A stretch of 64,000 nucleotides of DNA from Physcia stellaris (Eukaryota > Ascomycota > Lecanoromycetes > Caliciales > Physciaceae). Each line of letters begins with the position of its first letter. Within the stretch, counting starts at the first letter, position 1. The notes under the pieces are model-generated. The model saw only the letters and a program-made list of their open reading frames with translations. It ran no database searches and was not told the origin of the DNA. This document shows positions 1-11,100 of the stretch, in pieces. Position numbers and translations under genes: made by a program. The stretch spans positions 992,001 through 1,056,000 of the forward strand of contig JABSSW010000002.1 of NCBI GenBank assembly GCA_018902385.1. Direction: 5' to 3'.

Positions 1-188
1 ATTAGCAAATTGGATATGTCTAAAATCGAAAACACAATACTCCAGTATGTTGACCAAGACTACTCGTCACTTCTGACCATATGTAGTCGAGACTTCAAAA
101 TCAAATAGTAATAGTGTCGAGGACTTCGTCGTCCGGAAAAACAAATATTTGATAGTGATTACAATGTAATAAGACTGCTCAAAATTGC

Positions 189-365
189 TCAAAGTCGCTG
201 TCTTGAAAAGGTGGCCAGCAGACGGTCAATCCCGGTCTTTAGTGGCCCGTCGACTTCCTCAAAATGATCTCCGAACAACGGGATATCTAGAGCATGGGCA
301 GGAAGCCGAAATCGAGGCTCAAACGGCCTACTGACTGGGTATACTGCAACTGGTGTAAGGGGGTC
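189..365 (-). CDS. Possible 3' terminal exon of an unknown gene
   Basis: An open frame of 58 codons ends at a TGA (plus-strand 189-191). It reads like real protein, with a PLFGDHFEEVDGP stretch and balanced codon use, and is preceded by an in-frame stop at 366-368. A CAG acceptor-like site near 350 would make it a terminal exon. I do not recognise the family. The donor exon was not found, so this may be chance. The rest of 1-733 shows no other coding signal; 60-150 and 480-530 share a short degenerate motif built around ACTTCAAAATC. Confidence 0.22.
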   Translation of the reverse strand, partial: DPLTPVAVYPVSRPFEPRFRLPAHALDIPLFGDHFEEVDGPLKTGIDRLLATFSRQRL

Positions 366-733
366 TCAATTGTGGTCTGCTACGAGTAGTGCAGAATCTG
401 CAGAAAATCGAGAGTTAAGGGCCCAAAACAGGACAAACAAGTGAACAATTAATCACACTCCGCTTCAATAGCTCGTCCTCAGTGTTTTCGAGACCTCAAA
501 ATCGCATTTGAAGCACTTTTTCAAGCGTAAATTGATTGTTTAGGTGATGGCCAATGCTACTCATTTTATAGTGAATTAAATGTGTTAATCATGTGTTTTA
601 TCTTGAATATTTACACTGCGTGATGCGGCCTCTAGGCCATATTTGTGATAGCGGAATTTCGAGCCAAAACCGATGACATAAGCGAGCTCTGATTGACGCG
701 TTCGACTTTTTATGTTCCTCCCTTCAAACATCC

Positions 734-790
734 AACTATTTCATCGACCTCCACTTATTTCATCGACCTCCATTTATTTCATCGACCTCT
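734..790 (+). repeat. Three tandem 19-bp units in the tim17 leader
   Basis: Three consecutive 19-bp units (734-752, 753-771, 772-790), consensus ATTATTTCATCGACCTCC-like, are followed by a partial fourth (ATCTATTTCAC). The array ends 15 bp before the tim17 start codon, so it lies in the promoter or 5' UTR. Copies differ by one or two bases. Confidence 0.8.
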
Positions 791-805
791 ATCTATTTCA
801 CAGCC

Positions 806-1621
806 ATGGCAGACCATTCAAGAGATCCGTGTCCCTGGGTCACGCTCTCTGATTTCGGCGGGGCTTTTGCTATGGGTGTAAGTTCCTGGTTCTATCCCAT
901 CCCGCCTCCCATGCAGCACGATTAATACACCTAACATAACAAGACGCGCACCGTATTTGGCACAAAGCATATATGGATAACATGGTCTTCCGATTCCTTC
1001 CTAAGTCCGGTAATTGTAGAACTGTCGGTGTACTGTAAAATATCACCACTTCCTACCAGACCGCGGGATAGCCATCTCGATTATGTCTAGACCACTAACA
1101 TCATGGTCTTCTCCGCAGGGCATTGGCGGCGCAGTGTGGCATGGCGTCAAAGGTTTCCGAAATTCACCCTATGGCGAACGGAGGATCGGCGCCATCACCG
1201 CTATCAAAGCACGAGCGCCAGTACTAGGAGGAAATTTCGGTGTCTGGGGAGGTCTGTTCTCGACGTTCGACTGCGCGGTCAAGGGGTACGGAAGAAGGAA
1301 GACCCGTACAATGCTATTATAGCAGGATTCTTCACGGGCGGCGCCCTCGCCGTCCGAGGCGGCGTCAAAGCAGCACGGAATTCGGCGATAGGATGTGCAA
1401 TACTACTGGCTGTGATCGAGGGCGTGGGGATAGGGATACAAAGGATGATGGCGGAGAACACGAGATTAGATGTGAGTTCTTCCCTTCTTTTCTAGATGTC
1501 ACAACCGTGGAATCATTGCCTTTTGAAGTTTTAAAAGATGCTGATCTTGTTAATCTAGATGCCACCCCCCCTTCCTGCAGCTCCACCAGCGGAACAATCA
1601 CGGTCACCGATGGTAGCTTAG
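806..1621 (+). CDS. tim17: Mitochondrial inner-membrane translocase subunit Tim17 (with apparent 1-base indel)
   Basis: Tim17 is a core channel subunit of the TIM23 complex, which imports presequence proteins across the mitochondrial inner membrane. I see three exons: 806-877 ([11 protein letters not shown] start), 1119-1471 and 1559-1621 (proline-rich tail ending PMVA). Exon 2 carries the family hallmarks [16 protein letters not shown] and [16 protein letters not shown], then [14 protein letters not shown] and the last helix. Near 1283 the frame shifts: AAGGGGTACGG gives K-G-Y, while one more G would restore the conserved K-G-V-R-K-K-E-D. With that base the protein is 162 residues, normal for Tim17. 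Tim17 is essential in yeast, so a sequencing error in a G run is likelier than a dead gene. Intron 1 (878-1118, 241 bp) is four times the local norm and contains a dispersed repeat. Confidence 0.93.
905..1118 (+). repeat. Dispersed repeat copy A, inside tim17 intron 1
   Basis: From CCTCCCATGCA to the 3' splice site CTTCTCCGCAG this intron matches 21746-22007 in the same orientation. Shared blocks include AAGACGCG, TGGCACAAAGCA, GGTAATTG, CACCACTT and TACCAG, with small indels between them. The match runs up to and includes the splice acceptor. Confidence 0.7.
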
Positions 1622-2059
1622 AGCTTCTCAGTGATGGCGGTGTCATGTTTTCAGGGCAGCTCCTGTACTACTAGATTTCCTCCTGCATAGTGTGTATTAT
1701 TCTTGTTAATACTCTACTCACTAGCTTTATTAGACCCAGGCCCAGTCGACAGGCGGAAGGGGTGGTCGGGGGGTAATCGCCTTTCTGTCGGGGTGTACGG
1801 AGGTACTATTCCCCGTTCGGCCCGTCTCGGCTCTCGGGGAATACTTGGTGGTTAGGGTTATACAACGGTCAACACCTTTCCAAATGACGTTCGCCGATTG
1901 TTTGTGATGGTTTGCAGAAAGCAGCTCATTGCCGCAGATGATCCGCCATGTCCAATTCCCATTCACCCTCATGAGTAATCCATCTTTCCTTAGCATTACT
2001 GTCAGCCACTACCTCTCTATGCATCTTCCACCATAGCCCCAGCTCCAAAGGCTGCCACC
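1622..2059. other. Intergenic region, tim17 to PROPPIN
   Basis: These 438 bp hold the tim17 3' end and the next gene's promoter. An 88-codon minus-strand open frame (1730-1996) has no recognisable features and looks like chance. The next gene's start sits in a strong context (GCCACCATGA). Confidence 0.5.
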
Positions 2060-3473
2060 ATGAACACCCGACCTGCGATCGATGAGTCTACAGGACCTGT
2101 GTCACTATCCGTAGCCTTCAATCAGGACAGCAGCTGCTTTTCCGTTGGCCTCGATACTGGCTTCTGTGGTCTGTCAACAAATTCTCGCTGCTGCTTCCTC
2201 AACTCAAAACTCAAGCTCACCGCATGACAGTCTTCAACTCGGATCCATGCGAGCTTAAGGTCTCTCGGGGTAGGACATATCCCCGGCTACCTAGTGACGT
2301 AGTCTGGAATAGAGGCTGATGAAGAACAGACTTCAACGCGGGCATCGGTGCAGCAGAAATGCTTGGACGAGCCAACTACATAGCCCTGGTAGGAGGAGGA
2401 AGACAGCCGAAGTTTCCCCAGAACAAGGTCGGTAAGGCGCTCAATATCCAACATCCTCTTACCATCCGCTCACCATCGCGCCACACCAGGTCATCATATG
2501 GGATGATGCGAAACAGAAGGCCGTCATTACCCTCGAATTCCGCTCTCCGGTCAACCGTGTCTGCCTTTCCCGAACCCGCATCATCGTTGTCCTGTACAAC
2601 AGCGTGCACATATATGCCTTCTCTTCGCCGCCGGAAAAGCTTTCGGTCTTTGAGACTGCCAACAATCCTCTCGGACTCTGCTGCCTCGGGTCTAAGGTTG
2701 TCGCCTTTCCAGGACGTACACCTGGGCAGGTACAGCTCGTCGAGATAGGTACGGGCAACGTCAGCATCATACCCGCGCATGGAACACCATTGAGAGCGAT
2801 GGGGATGAGTCCAGATGGGGAGGTACTTGCGACAGCAAGCGAAACGGTAACTGCCCTTCTACTAAACGGACAACATCGTAGCTAACAAATTTTGAAGGGG
2901 ACATTAGTCCGTACCTTCTCAACTGGGAATTGCGCTCGCACAGGCGAGTTACGCCGAGGCGTAGACCAAGCTCTTGTCTTCTCGATCGCCATATCCCCAA
3001 ACAGTAACCTCCTTGCCGTCACATCCGACAAGTCGACTCTCCACATCTTCGACCTTCCGCATCCTCGCCCCCAGTCCTCGCGCAGTGAGTCGCCTGCAGG
3101 CCGCTCTCTTCGAAGTACCAATGGATCTACGATTTCCGACGGCACAGAGGAAGGAAATAAGAGAAAATGGGGTCTCTTAGGGAAGATACCACTGTTGCCA
3201 CGAGTCTTTTCAGATATCTACTCATTTGCTTCTGCGCATTTCGAAACCGATGACAACCCAAAGACTGGATTAGGACATGGCGAAGTAGTACCGATACCGG
3301 GAATATTTGGCGGCAGACCGAGAAAGGGCGTTATTGGATGGATTAATGATAATACCGTTCTAGTGATAGGGGCCGGACGAGATGGGCGATGGGAGAAATT
3401 CATACTTGGCGAAGGCGACGATGGGAAGCGGCGGTGCATACGGCAAGGTTGGAAACGTTACTTGGGCAGCTAG
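2060..3473 (+). CDS. hsv2: PROPPIN beta-propeller protein, HSV2 / WIPI3-4 type
   Basis: PROPPINs are seven-bladed WD40 propellers that bind PI3P and PI(3,5)P2 on endosomal, vacuolar and autophagic membranes. Five exons join in frame: 2060-2168, 2231-2269, 2330-2427, 2490-2846 and 2898-3473, giving 392 residues. The phosphoinositide-binding motif is present as LRRG (in [11 protein letters not shown]), the form typical of HSV2 and WIPI3/4, whereas Atg18/WIPI1-2 carry FRRG. Other family blocks are [36 protein letters not shown] and [12 protein letters not shown]. An acidic, serine-rich loop follows the LRRG blade. Two donors (GTCTGT at 2169, GTCGGT at 2428) are non-consensus but are fixed by protein conservation. 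The divergence from Atg18 suggests a role in micronucleophagy or piecemeal autophagy, by analogy with yeast Hsv2. Confidence 0.9.
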
Positions 3474-3905
3474 ATATGGCATGCAGCTCCGGATCTGACG
3501 AATCTCTACATGCACACGATGTATAAACCCGCCGCCGAATTTCACTCCCATCATTCACAGCCATCCATCCTACGTTGTAGGGCCTGTGCGTCAAACTTGC
3601 TTCCCAATTGACGCAGCAGCGACACGAAGCTTGGGGCTTGCTAGCCTTCTAGGGTGTATCATTCCTCTTGGAGAGCCCTCTTAGAGAGGCCTTCGTCGGA
3701 TTCAGTGTCTTGACCAAGGCTCGAACCCCGAGTTTCATTGCGCTATGCCTGGAGTGCAGTCGCCGAGGGTAACGACCTTGCCGCAAACGCGACTCGTGCT
3801 CTGGCTACTTTTAGCCTTTCACGGCAATGCACGGCGTGACATCTGGGTCATTTTGAGAGCCGCCGGTGATATGTGAATTATATGGGCAGTTGAGAGTCAC
3901 GTAAA
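3474..3905. other. Convergent intergenic region
   Basis: The 3' flanks of the PROPPIN gene (+) and IST3 (-) meet here. A sequence near 3723-3735 resembles a tRNA B box on the minus strand, but no A box at proper distance or cloverleaf accompanies it. Nothing else seen. Confidence 0.5.
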
Positions 3906-4619
3906 TCAACGACTCCTAGATCTGCGCCTGCTTGACCTATGCTTCTTATGCCGATCTTCTTCGCTCCCACTGCTGTTGCTATGTCTCTTCGACTTATGCC
4001 TGCGATGGTCTTGTTTCCGATGGTGATGTCGATGCTTGCGATCCCTAAGCTTCTTCGTCTCCACCCTCGCCAGGGCCATCGCAACCTCTTCCTTCTTCTC
4101 TTGTACCAAGAACTCTTTCATCGGGTCATCTTCATCGTGATCCCTTATCAAAGCCATCAGCTCTTTCTCTTCTCTTAACAATGGTCTTCTCTCCTCTTCA
4201 CTCTCCTCCGCTTGTCCTGTCCCATTCCCATTTTCCGCAATAGCAGCCAAATCCAGCCCTGTCTCCTCCTCCCCCTCCTTCTTCTTATACCGAGTATGGT
4301 CCACCTTCAGTACCCGGCCCATGATCGTAGCTCCCCCCAAGTTATCCACAGCAAGATCTGTGCTGCGCTGGTCCTCATACTTGAGGAAGCAAAATCCCTT
4401 GGATTTCCCACTTTCCCTGTCGCGGATGAGATTGAGGTAGGTAGGCTCGCCGTACTGGGAAAAGATGGTCAGAATATCACCTTCGGAGAGATCGAATGGC
4501 AGGCCGCCAACGTAGACGTAGGCTGTGTCACGATAGTCGGCGTGCCAGGAGGCTTCGGTTGAGACGCCGTTTTCGAGCTCGCGTTTATTGAGGGACTGGA
4601 TGGCGCGGATGGAATTCAT
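3906..4619 (-). CDS. ist3: U2 snRNP / RES-complex RNA-binding protein IST3 (Snu17, Cwf29)
   Basis: IST3 binds the spliceosome with Bud13 and Pml1 as the retention and splicing (RES) complex, which promotes the first splicing step and keeps unspliced pre-mRNA in the nucleus. This intronless gene encodes 237 residues. One RRM spans roughly residues 33-111, with RNP2 as VYVGGL and RNP1 as KGFCFLKY. The N-terminal motif (MNSIRAIQSLNKRELE) and SWHADYRDTAYVY are characteristic of the family. The C-terminal half is charged, with KKEGEEE, histidine/arginine-rich and finally RS-type repeats (RRRSRSR), typical of fungal orthologues. The gene is divergent from the dynein chain gene, sharing a promoter of about 230 bp. 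Confidence 0.95.
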   Translation of the reverse strand: MNSIRAIQSLNKRELENGVSTEASWHADYRDTAYVYVGGLPFDLSEGDILTIFSQYGEPTYLNLIRDRESGKSKGFCFLKYEDQRSTDLAVDNLGGATIMGRVLKVDHTRYKKKEGEEETGLDLAAIAENGNGTGQAEESEEERRPLLREEKELMALIRDHDEDDPMKEFLVQEKKEEVAMALARVETKKLRDRKHRHHHRKQDHRRHKSKRHSNSSGSEEDRHKKHRSSRRRSRSR

Positions 4620-4851
4620 AGTGGGATTGGGAGGTTAGACAAGCACGCCACGGTGGTTTAAGCAACTCGCGCTGAGGAGTTGTCGAGCCGCACATTTCCT
4701 GCTCATCGTGTAGATAGATAGCTTAATGAGTCGTGTAGAAAATCTGGTCATGCTGAGATGCGCCGGACTTAAGAAAACTATCACATTAATCCCGAAAGCA
4801 AAGTCCGCATTCAAACAAACAACACTGAAATCATTCGCCAACGTCAGCACG
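4620..4851. promoter_or_regulatory. Shared divergent promoter, ist3 / dynein light intermediate chain
   Basis: Only 232 bp separate the two start codons, so both promoters and 5' UTRs must lie here. No TATA box stands out. An in-frame upstream ATG at 4726 would extend the dynein chain by 42 residues of unconserved sequence; I prefer 4852. Confidence 0.5.
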
Positions 4852-6752
4852 ATGAGCCGACAGCAGGGCTCCAGGCCAGGGCCGAGGAGTTCGAACATGA
4901 GTAACAATGATCGAATAAGAAGCAATGGAGAATCTGAGAGAAACATGTGGTCCTCGATGCTGGATAGCGTTGCGAGTGGGAAAAAGCTGCCGGAGAAGAA
5001 CCTGATAATTCTAGGCAAGTATTTCCGCCGCAAAAGGTGTCTAGTTGTTCTAAACGAGTTCAGGAGGGACTCCTGAGGTCCAAAAAGAATTTGTCGAGAC
5101 TCTGGCGGCCGACAGCACTCCAAAAAGACCACAAGACCGACAAAAGAGGAAACCGCCAATAGCCAATGGATTTGCTCTAGGATATACCTATCGAGACGTT
5201 CTTGATACCGACCATGAAGGTCGGCCATACCATACTTTGGCGAAGAGACATCAGGCAATTTTGCTCACATCCGACAGATCTACTCGCTCGCCTGTCACTA
5301 TACCTCCTTCCGGAATCTTCTCCCGCATTCGCCCCTCTCGTGAAACCACTCCTCACTCCTCGAGCTATACCAGAATCCCTGGTGGTGATACTCCTAGATT
5401 GGATCGAGCCTTGGCGATGGGTACGGCAACTTCGAGATTGGATCAGATTTCTACGGAGCGTCACCTCAGAGCTGAGCGAAGAAGCGCAAGAGTCAGCGGA
5501 GAGTGTCATGACTGATTGGCAGCAGCGAAGAAGAGGGAGACCGCCCAATGACTTTTCAGGAACAGCCAGCAGTACGGATAGCAATGTAGTCATACCGTTG
5601 AGCCAGGGTGAATGGGACGAGCCGTTGGGCCTGCCTTTGTGCGTGGTGTGTCACAGGGTATGTCATATCAATCACTGGAGGGACATCATGAATACTCTTT
5701 CACGGCACTTTGCTGACATACATCGTAGGCTGACAAAATCGATACACTGGAAACCCAGCAAAGCTGGGGAGAGGAAGACTTTGACTTTGTCCTTCAATTT
5801 CTCCGCACAATACTTATGAAACGTAAGGGTCCTTCCTCACTGCTTATTCGTTTTGCCGCACCGAGATTTCTAATCCTGATTAGATGGCTCTTCACTCATA
5901 TACACGTCTGTTTCTGTTCCAAATTCGCTACCCATCCTCATCCATTCCAGTCTTGGTATTCAGTCACTCCTCAAGAAGCAGACCTTCAAACACAACGTCA
6001 TTGATCGGGACAAAATCTTGATTCCGCCGAATTGGGATTCCTGGGGCAAGATACTTGTCTTGCGAGAGGGATTTGATGTGGAAGCTGTCAGTAGTGGCTG
6101 GAGTAATGACATCCACCAACCACAGACATCAGAAAACGTTGGCGACTCGGAGACCGCAAATCGAGCAGCATCTGATGACGCAAAATCACCGGTCGGCAAG
6201 GACAAGGTGCTTCCTCTTTACGAGGAGACCATTCGAGATCCCCGCAAAGACCGCGAATCTAGCAATCCCAACTCTAGCAAACTTGATCTTGTTCAGGCGC
6301 CAAGTATGCAAGCGTTCTTGACTACCCAGATGGAGATCATGGAGCGGCTCAAGAAAGAAGAGGAAGAAGCCGCCGCAGCAGCTCAAGAAAAGGAAAAAGC
6401 TAGCAGAGCGACCACCGCAGGTGATGGCAACCTTACCCAGACTTCTCGGTACTTTGATAATCTCCAGCAATCCGACGCCATCAGCGACCAGATCGGGCCA
6501 GTGCAATTCAACATGGGTGGGATACAGGTCGATGCCGATGACATGCTGAAGAGACTCAAAAACAGGGAAGGTAGTGCTGCTGCCGATAAAAGCCGATCGG
6601 AGACTCAGACTCCAAGCTCGCAGACGCCTACTAAGGCTGGAGGGGATCAGAAGGCGCAGAATGAGCAGCTCGCGAACTTCTTCTCATCGTTGATGAAGAA
6701 AGATAGATCCTCGAGCCCATATTATGCTCGGAAAAGTGATGATGATAGATAG
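4852..6752 (+). CDS. Cytoplasmic dynein light intermediate chain
   Basis: This subunit binds the dynein heavy chain through a Ras-like domain and links cargo adaptors through its C-terminus; in fungi it serves nuclear migration and endosome transport. Five exons join in frame: 4852-5014, 5064-5219, 5278-5657, 5729-5822 and 5884-6752, giving 553 residues. Conserved blocks are NMWSSMLDSVASGKKLPEKN with the P-loop-like LGGTPE, FALGYTYRDV, the segment ending LDWIEPWRWVRQLRDW, and PPNWDSWGKI with REGFDVE. The C-terminal third is low-complexity with a short coiled coil (LKKEEEEAAAAAQEKEK). Intron 1 (5015-5063) begins GCAAGT, a textbook GC-AG donor, and the reading frame demands it. ADKI follows intron 3 as expected. 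Confidence 0.92.
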
Positions 6753-7355
6753 TTCACTGTGAATGAAGCTGAGAGGAGCAGACCGTGAATGGTGATTTCA
6801 CTGCCTTTTTGATACCCTTCATGTTTGTACATAGAATTCAATTTTACTCGCGTTTAGTATTCTTCCGTTTCCTCAATAAACATGAACAACCTCCATATAT
6901 GGGTCACGAACGACAGTTATTGTGGTCCAAAAAATAGAGTAGTCTTAAGAAGCAACCTCGTTACCAGGGATGAATTCAAATGTCTATTGTCGTTGAATCA
7001 ATTTGCACCAATCTTTAACCCTAAGGGGTATGGATGAAATACCCCGGGGACGCCATATTACAACAAATATCAGGTGATCAATGACACTATCAATATGAAT
7101 GAGAGATACGTATCATTTGTTGTACTGATGCCTGGCTGCTTGGACTTTTCTGGATCCTTTTCCAGCGACAGCTCAAAATTCCTCCACAGCAGGCTCGAGC
7201 ATGAATCTGTATGGGCAGCGCTATTCTACCGCTTCTGGATTAATCTTACGCCGGGCTCCGAGAGTCAGAGACCCCCGACGACGCATGAACAGCTTCGCTC
7301 CTCGCAACGAATTCAAGTTTTGTTATACCGGTCTCCACACGACTCTACAGTAGCT
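6753..7355. other. Intergenic region
   Basis: This holds the dynein chain 3' end and sequence upstream of the DUF1295 pseudogene. The pseudogene frame stays open upstream to 7074, but those residues look unlike the family and are probably non-coding. Nothing else seen. Confidence 0.45.
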
Positions 7356-8165
7356 ATGTCTAGCAACGACTTAATACCTCGAGGCAGCTACAAACCTAGC
7401 CCCCTGAACCGTTCCGTTTTCGTGAACCTACGCGCTTTAGACCCCCTCGTCCAGTACGCTATCCTCAGCAAACAAATCGACATCTCATGAATTCCGCGAC
7501 TCTTCGGCGGCGAACTCTTGCCTGTAACCGATGCCGCGAACCTCCTGCGAATTTCGATTACAGGCGTGAAACTCGCCCTACCACCCGAGCCACCTTACCA
7601 GGGCCTTTTGCTCTGCATGTCCATCGTCGCGGCGATGAAGCAAAGTTACTGGGCTGTGGCCATAGGCAGAAAAGAGATGTTGCTAGGCTCTGCTGTGATA
7701 ATCGCAGCATTCGCTATCTTGATGAACAGCATCTTCAACGCGCTGACGATGTGAACGCGTACCTCTGTCAACCCCAACGCCTTCTCAATGACCGAGCTCC
7801 TGCAGAACCTCTACATTGTCGCGGGTACTGCTCTATTCGTGGCCGGCATTGCTATAGAAACGATCTCCGAGATACAAAGAAGTCGGTTCAAGGACGATCA
7901 GCGGAATAAGGGCAAGCCTTACGCTGGAGGTCTGTTCGGATTGACGAGAAATATCAATTATACTGGGTTTACTCTTTGGAAAACCGGCTACGCGCTGATG
8001 GCTGCTGGTTCACTCTTTGGCATTGTCATCGCGGCGATGCATTTCTATGACTTCTCGCAGAGAGCCGTACCCGTGTTAGACGAATACTGTGCGAAGCGAT
8101 ATGGACAAGATTGGCAGAACATCAGGAAAAAAGTATCAAACGTTCTATTACCTGATATTTACTAG
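7356..8165 (+). pseudogene. DUF1295 / steroid 5-alpha-reductase-like membrane protein, two in-frame TGA stops
   Basis: The family comprises multi-pass proteins related to steroid reductases and isoprenylcysteine methyltransferases; substrates of the fungal members are unknown. One reading frame carries the whole family pattern: MSSNDLIPRGSYKPSPL, ALDPLVQYAIL, several hydrophobic helices, ETISEIQR, KGKPYAGGLFGLTRNINY and the C-terminal VPVLDEYCAKRYGQDW ending LLPDIY. The frame never shifts, but it is cut by TGA at 7488-7490 and 7752-7754. An intron between 7751 and 7805 would have legal ends but breaks the frame, and I found none for the first stop. I therefore call it a young pseudogene with two point nonsense changes. 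Sequencing error is less likely for substitutions. Confidence 0.72.
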
Positions 8166-11100
8166 ATGTAAGGTGGACTTGAGACTCGACTTATCAATCC
8201 GGCCGACGCGTTTTTTCATTTCCTGTCGAGTATTCCCATTTCCAAAATCTCTACTCAGCCTGTACATCATAGTTCTAAGAAGATCACCCGCACTGCACAT
8301 GTTAGCTTTCTTTACATGCATCGGACAAAATTGAGTGCCGAAACCTGATGGATACACGATTGGCCGAGTTGAAAAAACATCTTCGTTTCAAAACCACATT
8401 CATGTGCACATCATCGTCTACAATTCAAGTCGAGCAACCTTGATTTCAATCAAAGAATCGTCTCATTCCCGCACACATTTTGTCCGAGACAGATGATCTT
8501 GACTTCACCTTCTGTTACCCCTTGCTAAGCCTGAACTATTAGGGATTTTTGTTTCCATAAAAGTCTCTCACAAGCATAGACTAAGAAGGCTCTCAATCAA
8601 TTGTAGCACTCACTTCTCGTGTCTAAAAGCTAGTTATCCGAGCTGAAAGATATCTCATCCCAGTCCTCATATCGCCAAAAGAATCCAGCGCTTCGCAGGC
8701 TGCCAATTTCACTCGAAGTGGCTCTTGAAACACTATTGCCGTGAAGAATGTGTTCGTACAGTTGTGTGAAACGATTGATGTTGTCTAATGCTAACTGTCA
8801 AGATTACTGATATCTAGAGCGATTCACTAAGTCTCACATTCATATTAATTTCTTTTTCCAGAAAGACGTCGAAAAGAATTTCAACTCTCAAGAAGAATTT
8901 TGATTTCTTGCGATCTAGCGCTTACATTGACGAACTTGCTCTCTATTCACTAACCTATGAGATCGTGATGATTCTCGAAATGAGAGTGAAAAACGCTGAA
9001 GAGTTACGAAAAGATATGATAACTGAACGCGTTATGATTTGGATGAGATGGTCAGCATCTTATCGCATCGAGCACAGTAGTGTGCATACATGCGCCTGAT
9101 GATACGCATGCTTGAGAGTCAATGTGATCTGCTCTCCAAATGAGATGTGATATTCTTGGTCCAATGAGGTCAACTTCTGAACTTCCTGAAGACCCTGGGC
9201 GTAAGCACAGTGCTGAGAACGACAACAAAAAACATCCTTCTCCCTTGTGTGAGATGACCTCTCTTTATGACAAGCTGAACTTATTGATTATTTTCAGCTA
9301 TCTTATCCATATGCCTTCACTGAGTCTTGAAGAAATTTTCATTTGCTCCAACTAATTAGTCGCCGCATCTAAGTGCTCTTGCGAATATCTAGCCACAGTC
9401 TGCGTTTCAGTACCGGTCATTGAGAATCTGCTGAGAAGATCATCTGGAGAACTTTTACGGTTGTGACTGCGTACATCACTGATTGCTCAGCTACCCGAAT
9501 ATCCGCTCTAGAACGACCATGTCGTTACTTCGAACTCCTTCTTGTATCTCAGGTGATAAGAGCGCATCCATCATCGCGATTGGCACGATATTCACCACTA
9601 TCGCAAAAGATCTCACGAGCTTGCCGATCTTTGTCCAAACATAGCCTCTACCAGGGATGTTGGTTGGAACGACTGCTCCGTGATGGTGGCAATGGTAAGT
9701 AATAGCTCTCAGTACCTCAATCTTTCTTCTGACATTCATTCAAGCTATTCGTGATAGCTTCATTTGACATCGACCTCGACATCACATCTGTCGAACTTCG
9801 CCTTGACCGACATGCTGGCTGTGTTTCACCTAAGAAGGTCATCAAAGATGTGAAATTAGAGTGAGGTCATACTCCTCGTCTTGTTCACGACGTTCTTAAT
9901 AGCTTTAGTGTGTCTTCTCCTGATATGCTTATTTTCCAATAATCTTCGCCGGCGATGATCTCTCTCCTTATCATGGCGTTCACTGTGATCACCAATATCA
10001 TCCGTATCGCTAAACTTCTTACATCTTGCAAACCGCTGCCAAAATTGTAAGACCAATCGGTAACCGGGAGACATTGCTGGAAGCCCGAAGTGGAAAAGAG
10101 AATCGGACAGTGGCAAAGTGCTTGGTGAACAACATTTCAAAGCTTACTGCTGCCATACCGGGGCGACTGATCCTGACAAGGAGTTTTTTATCGCCTTGGC
10201 ACTTTTTTTCTTAACCTTGCCTACAAACTGTTTGCGCAAGTTTCAGATGAGTCCGATGATCAAAGTCGCCATTTGTGCTATTATGTCTCTTGAAGTGTTG
10301 CAAATTTGGCGGGGCGAATGTTTATTTGCCATCTCCCTCACTAGCCGAAGAGCTGCCTGCCTCATTCTCGTGCGGACAATTCCATTGAGTCGCATTGATT
10401 TCCTGGACTTCATCTGTGAATGTCATGGTCATGTCGAGATGAAAAAAATATAGTAACGATCATTGCACAGAAGCCACAGTGAACAATCCCATCTGGTGAA
10501 AGTGAATGAAGCTGTAAATGATGAGGCCGCGAATCATCAATTGATAGAAACAGTCTTGAAGCTCACATTGGGATATGAGCGGCCTGCTTCGCAGCTCTGC
10601 GACCTTTGTTCGGTCCCGAGTCCAGAAAAAGACCTCAAATTAGAAAAGCCAGAAGCGAGAGAAAGAGAGTTAAACTCCCCCAAACCCTCTCAGTCCCGGG
10701 GTGTCAATAGGCGACCGCGGGCCTCAGGCAATCGCTCATCATATCGGCGACGACGCTTTTTCCATGGACCACTTCGGGGATCAAAGGAGAGTCGCGGGCT
10801 CGGGGACATCTGTCTGACGTTTGGCGGGTCTCACTACTAGTGCAAAGTTTCGTGTTCTTTCAAGATCACGTGCTGCTGTTGGATCCGGAACTGCAGACTT
10901 TCAATCTCAGGTATGACCCTGCACCCATGGTTCAGCAGATGTTTATCGGACGCTAGCGGACTGACCGTTCAACTGCTCTGACACTCGATTTGTTACTCAG
11001 GCTTCTCTCGGTAATTGTGGCCTTGTAGCCTAGTGGCCTGGTGGCGTACGGAACGTTAGAAGCTACTAACCGACCGGACCACACCGGAGGTATGCGAAGT

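Noticed and set aside
3690-3790. tRNA on the minus strand
   Set aside because: A GGTTCGAGCC match occurs, but no A box at the right distance and no cloverleaf.
7751-7805. Intron removing the second TGA of the DUF1295 gene
   Set aside because: Donor and acceptor dinucleotides exist, but splicing puts the conserved downstream part out of frame.
11020-11100. tRNA gene
   Set aside because: TAGCCTAGTGG fits an A box, but there is no proper B box or acceptor stem; at most a tRNA-derived relic.
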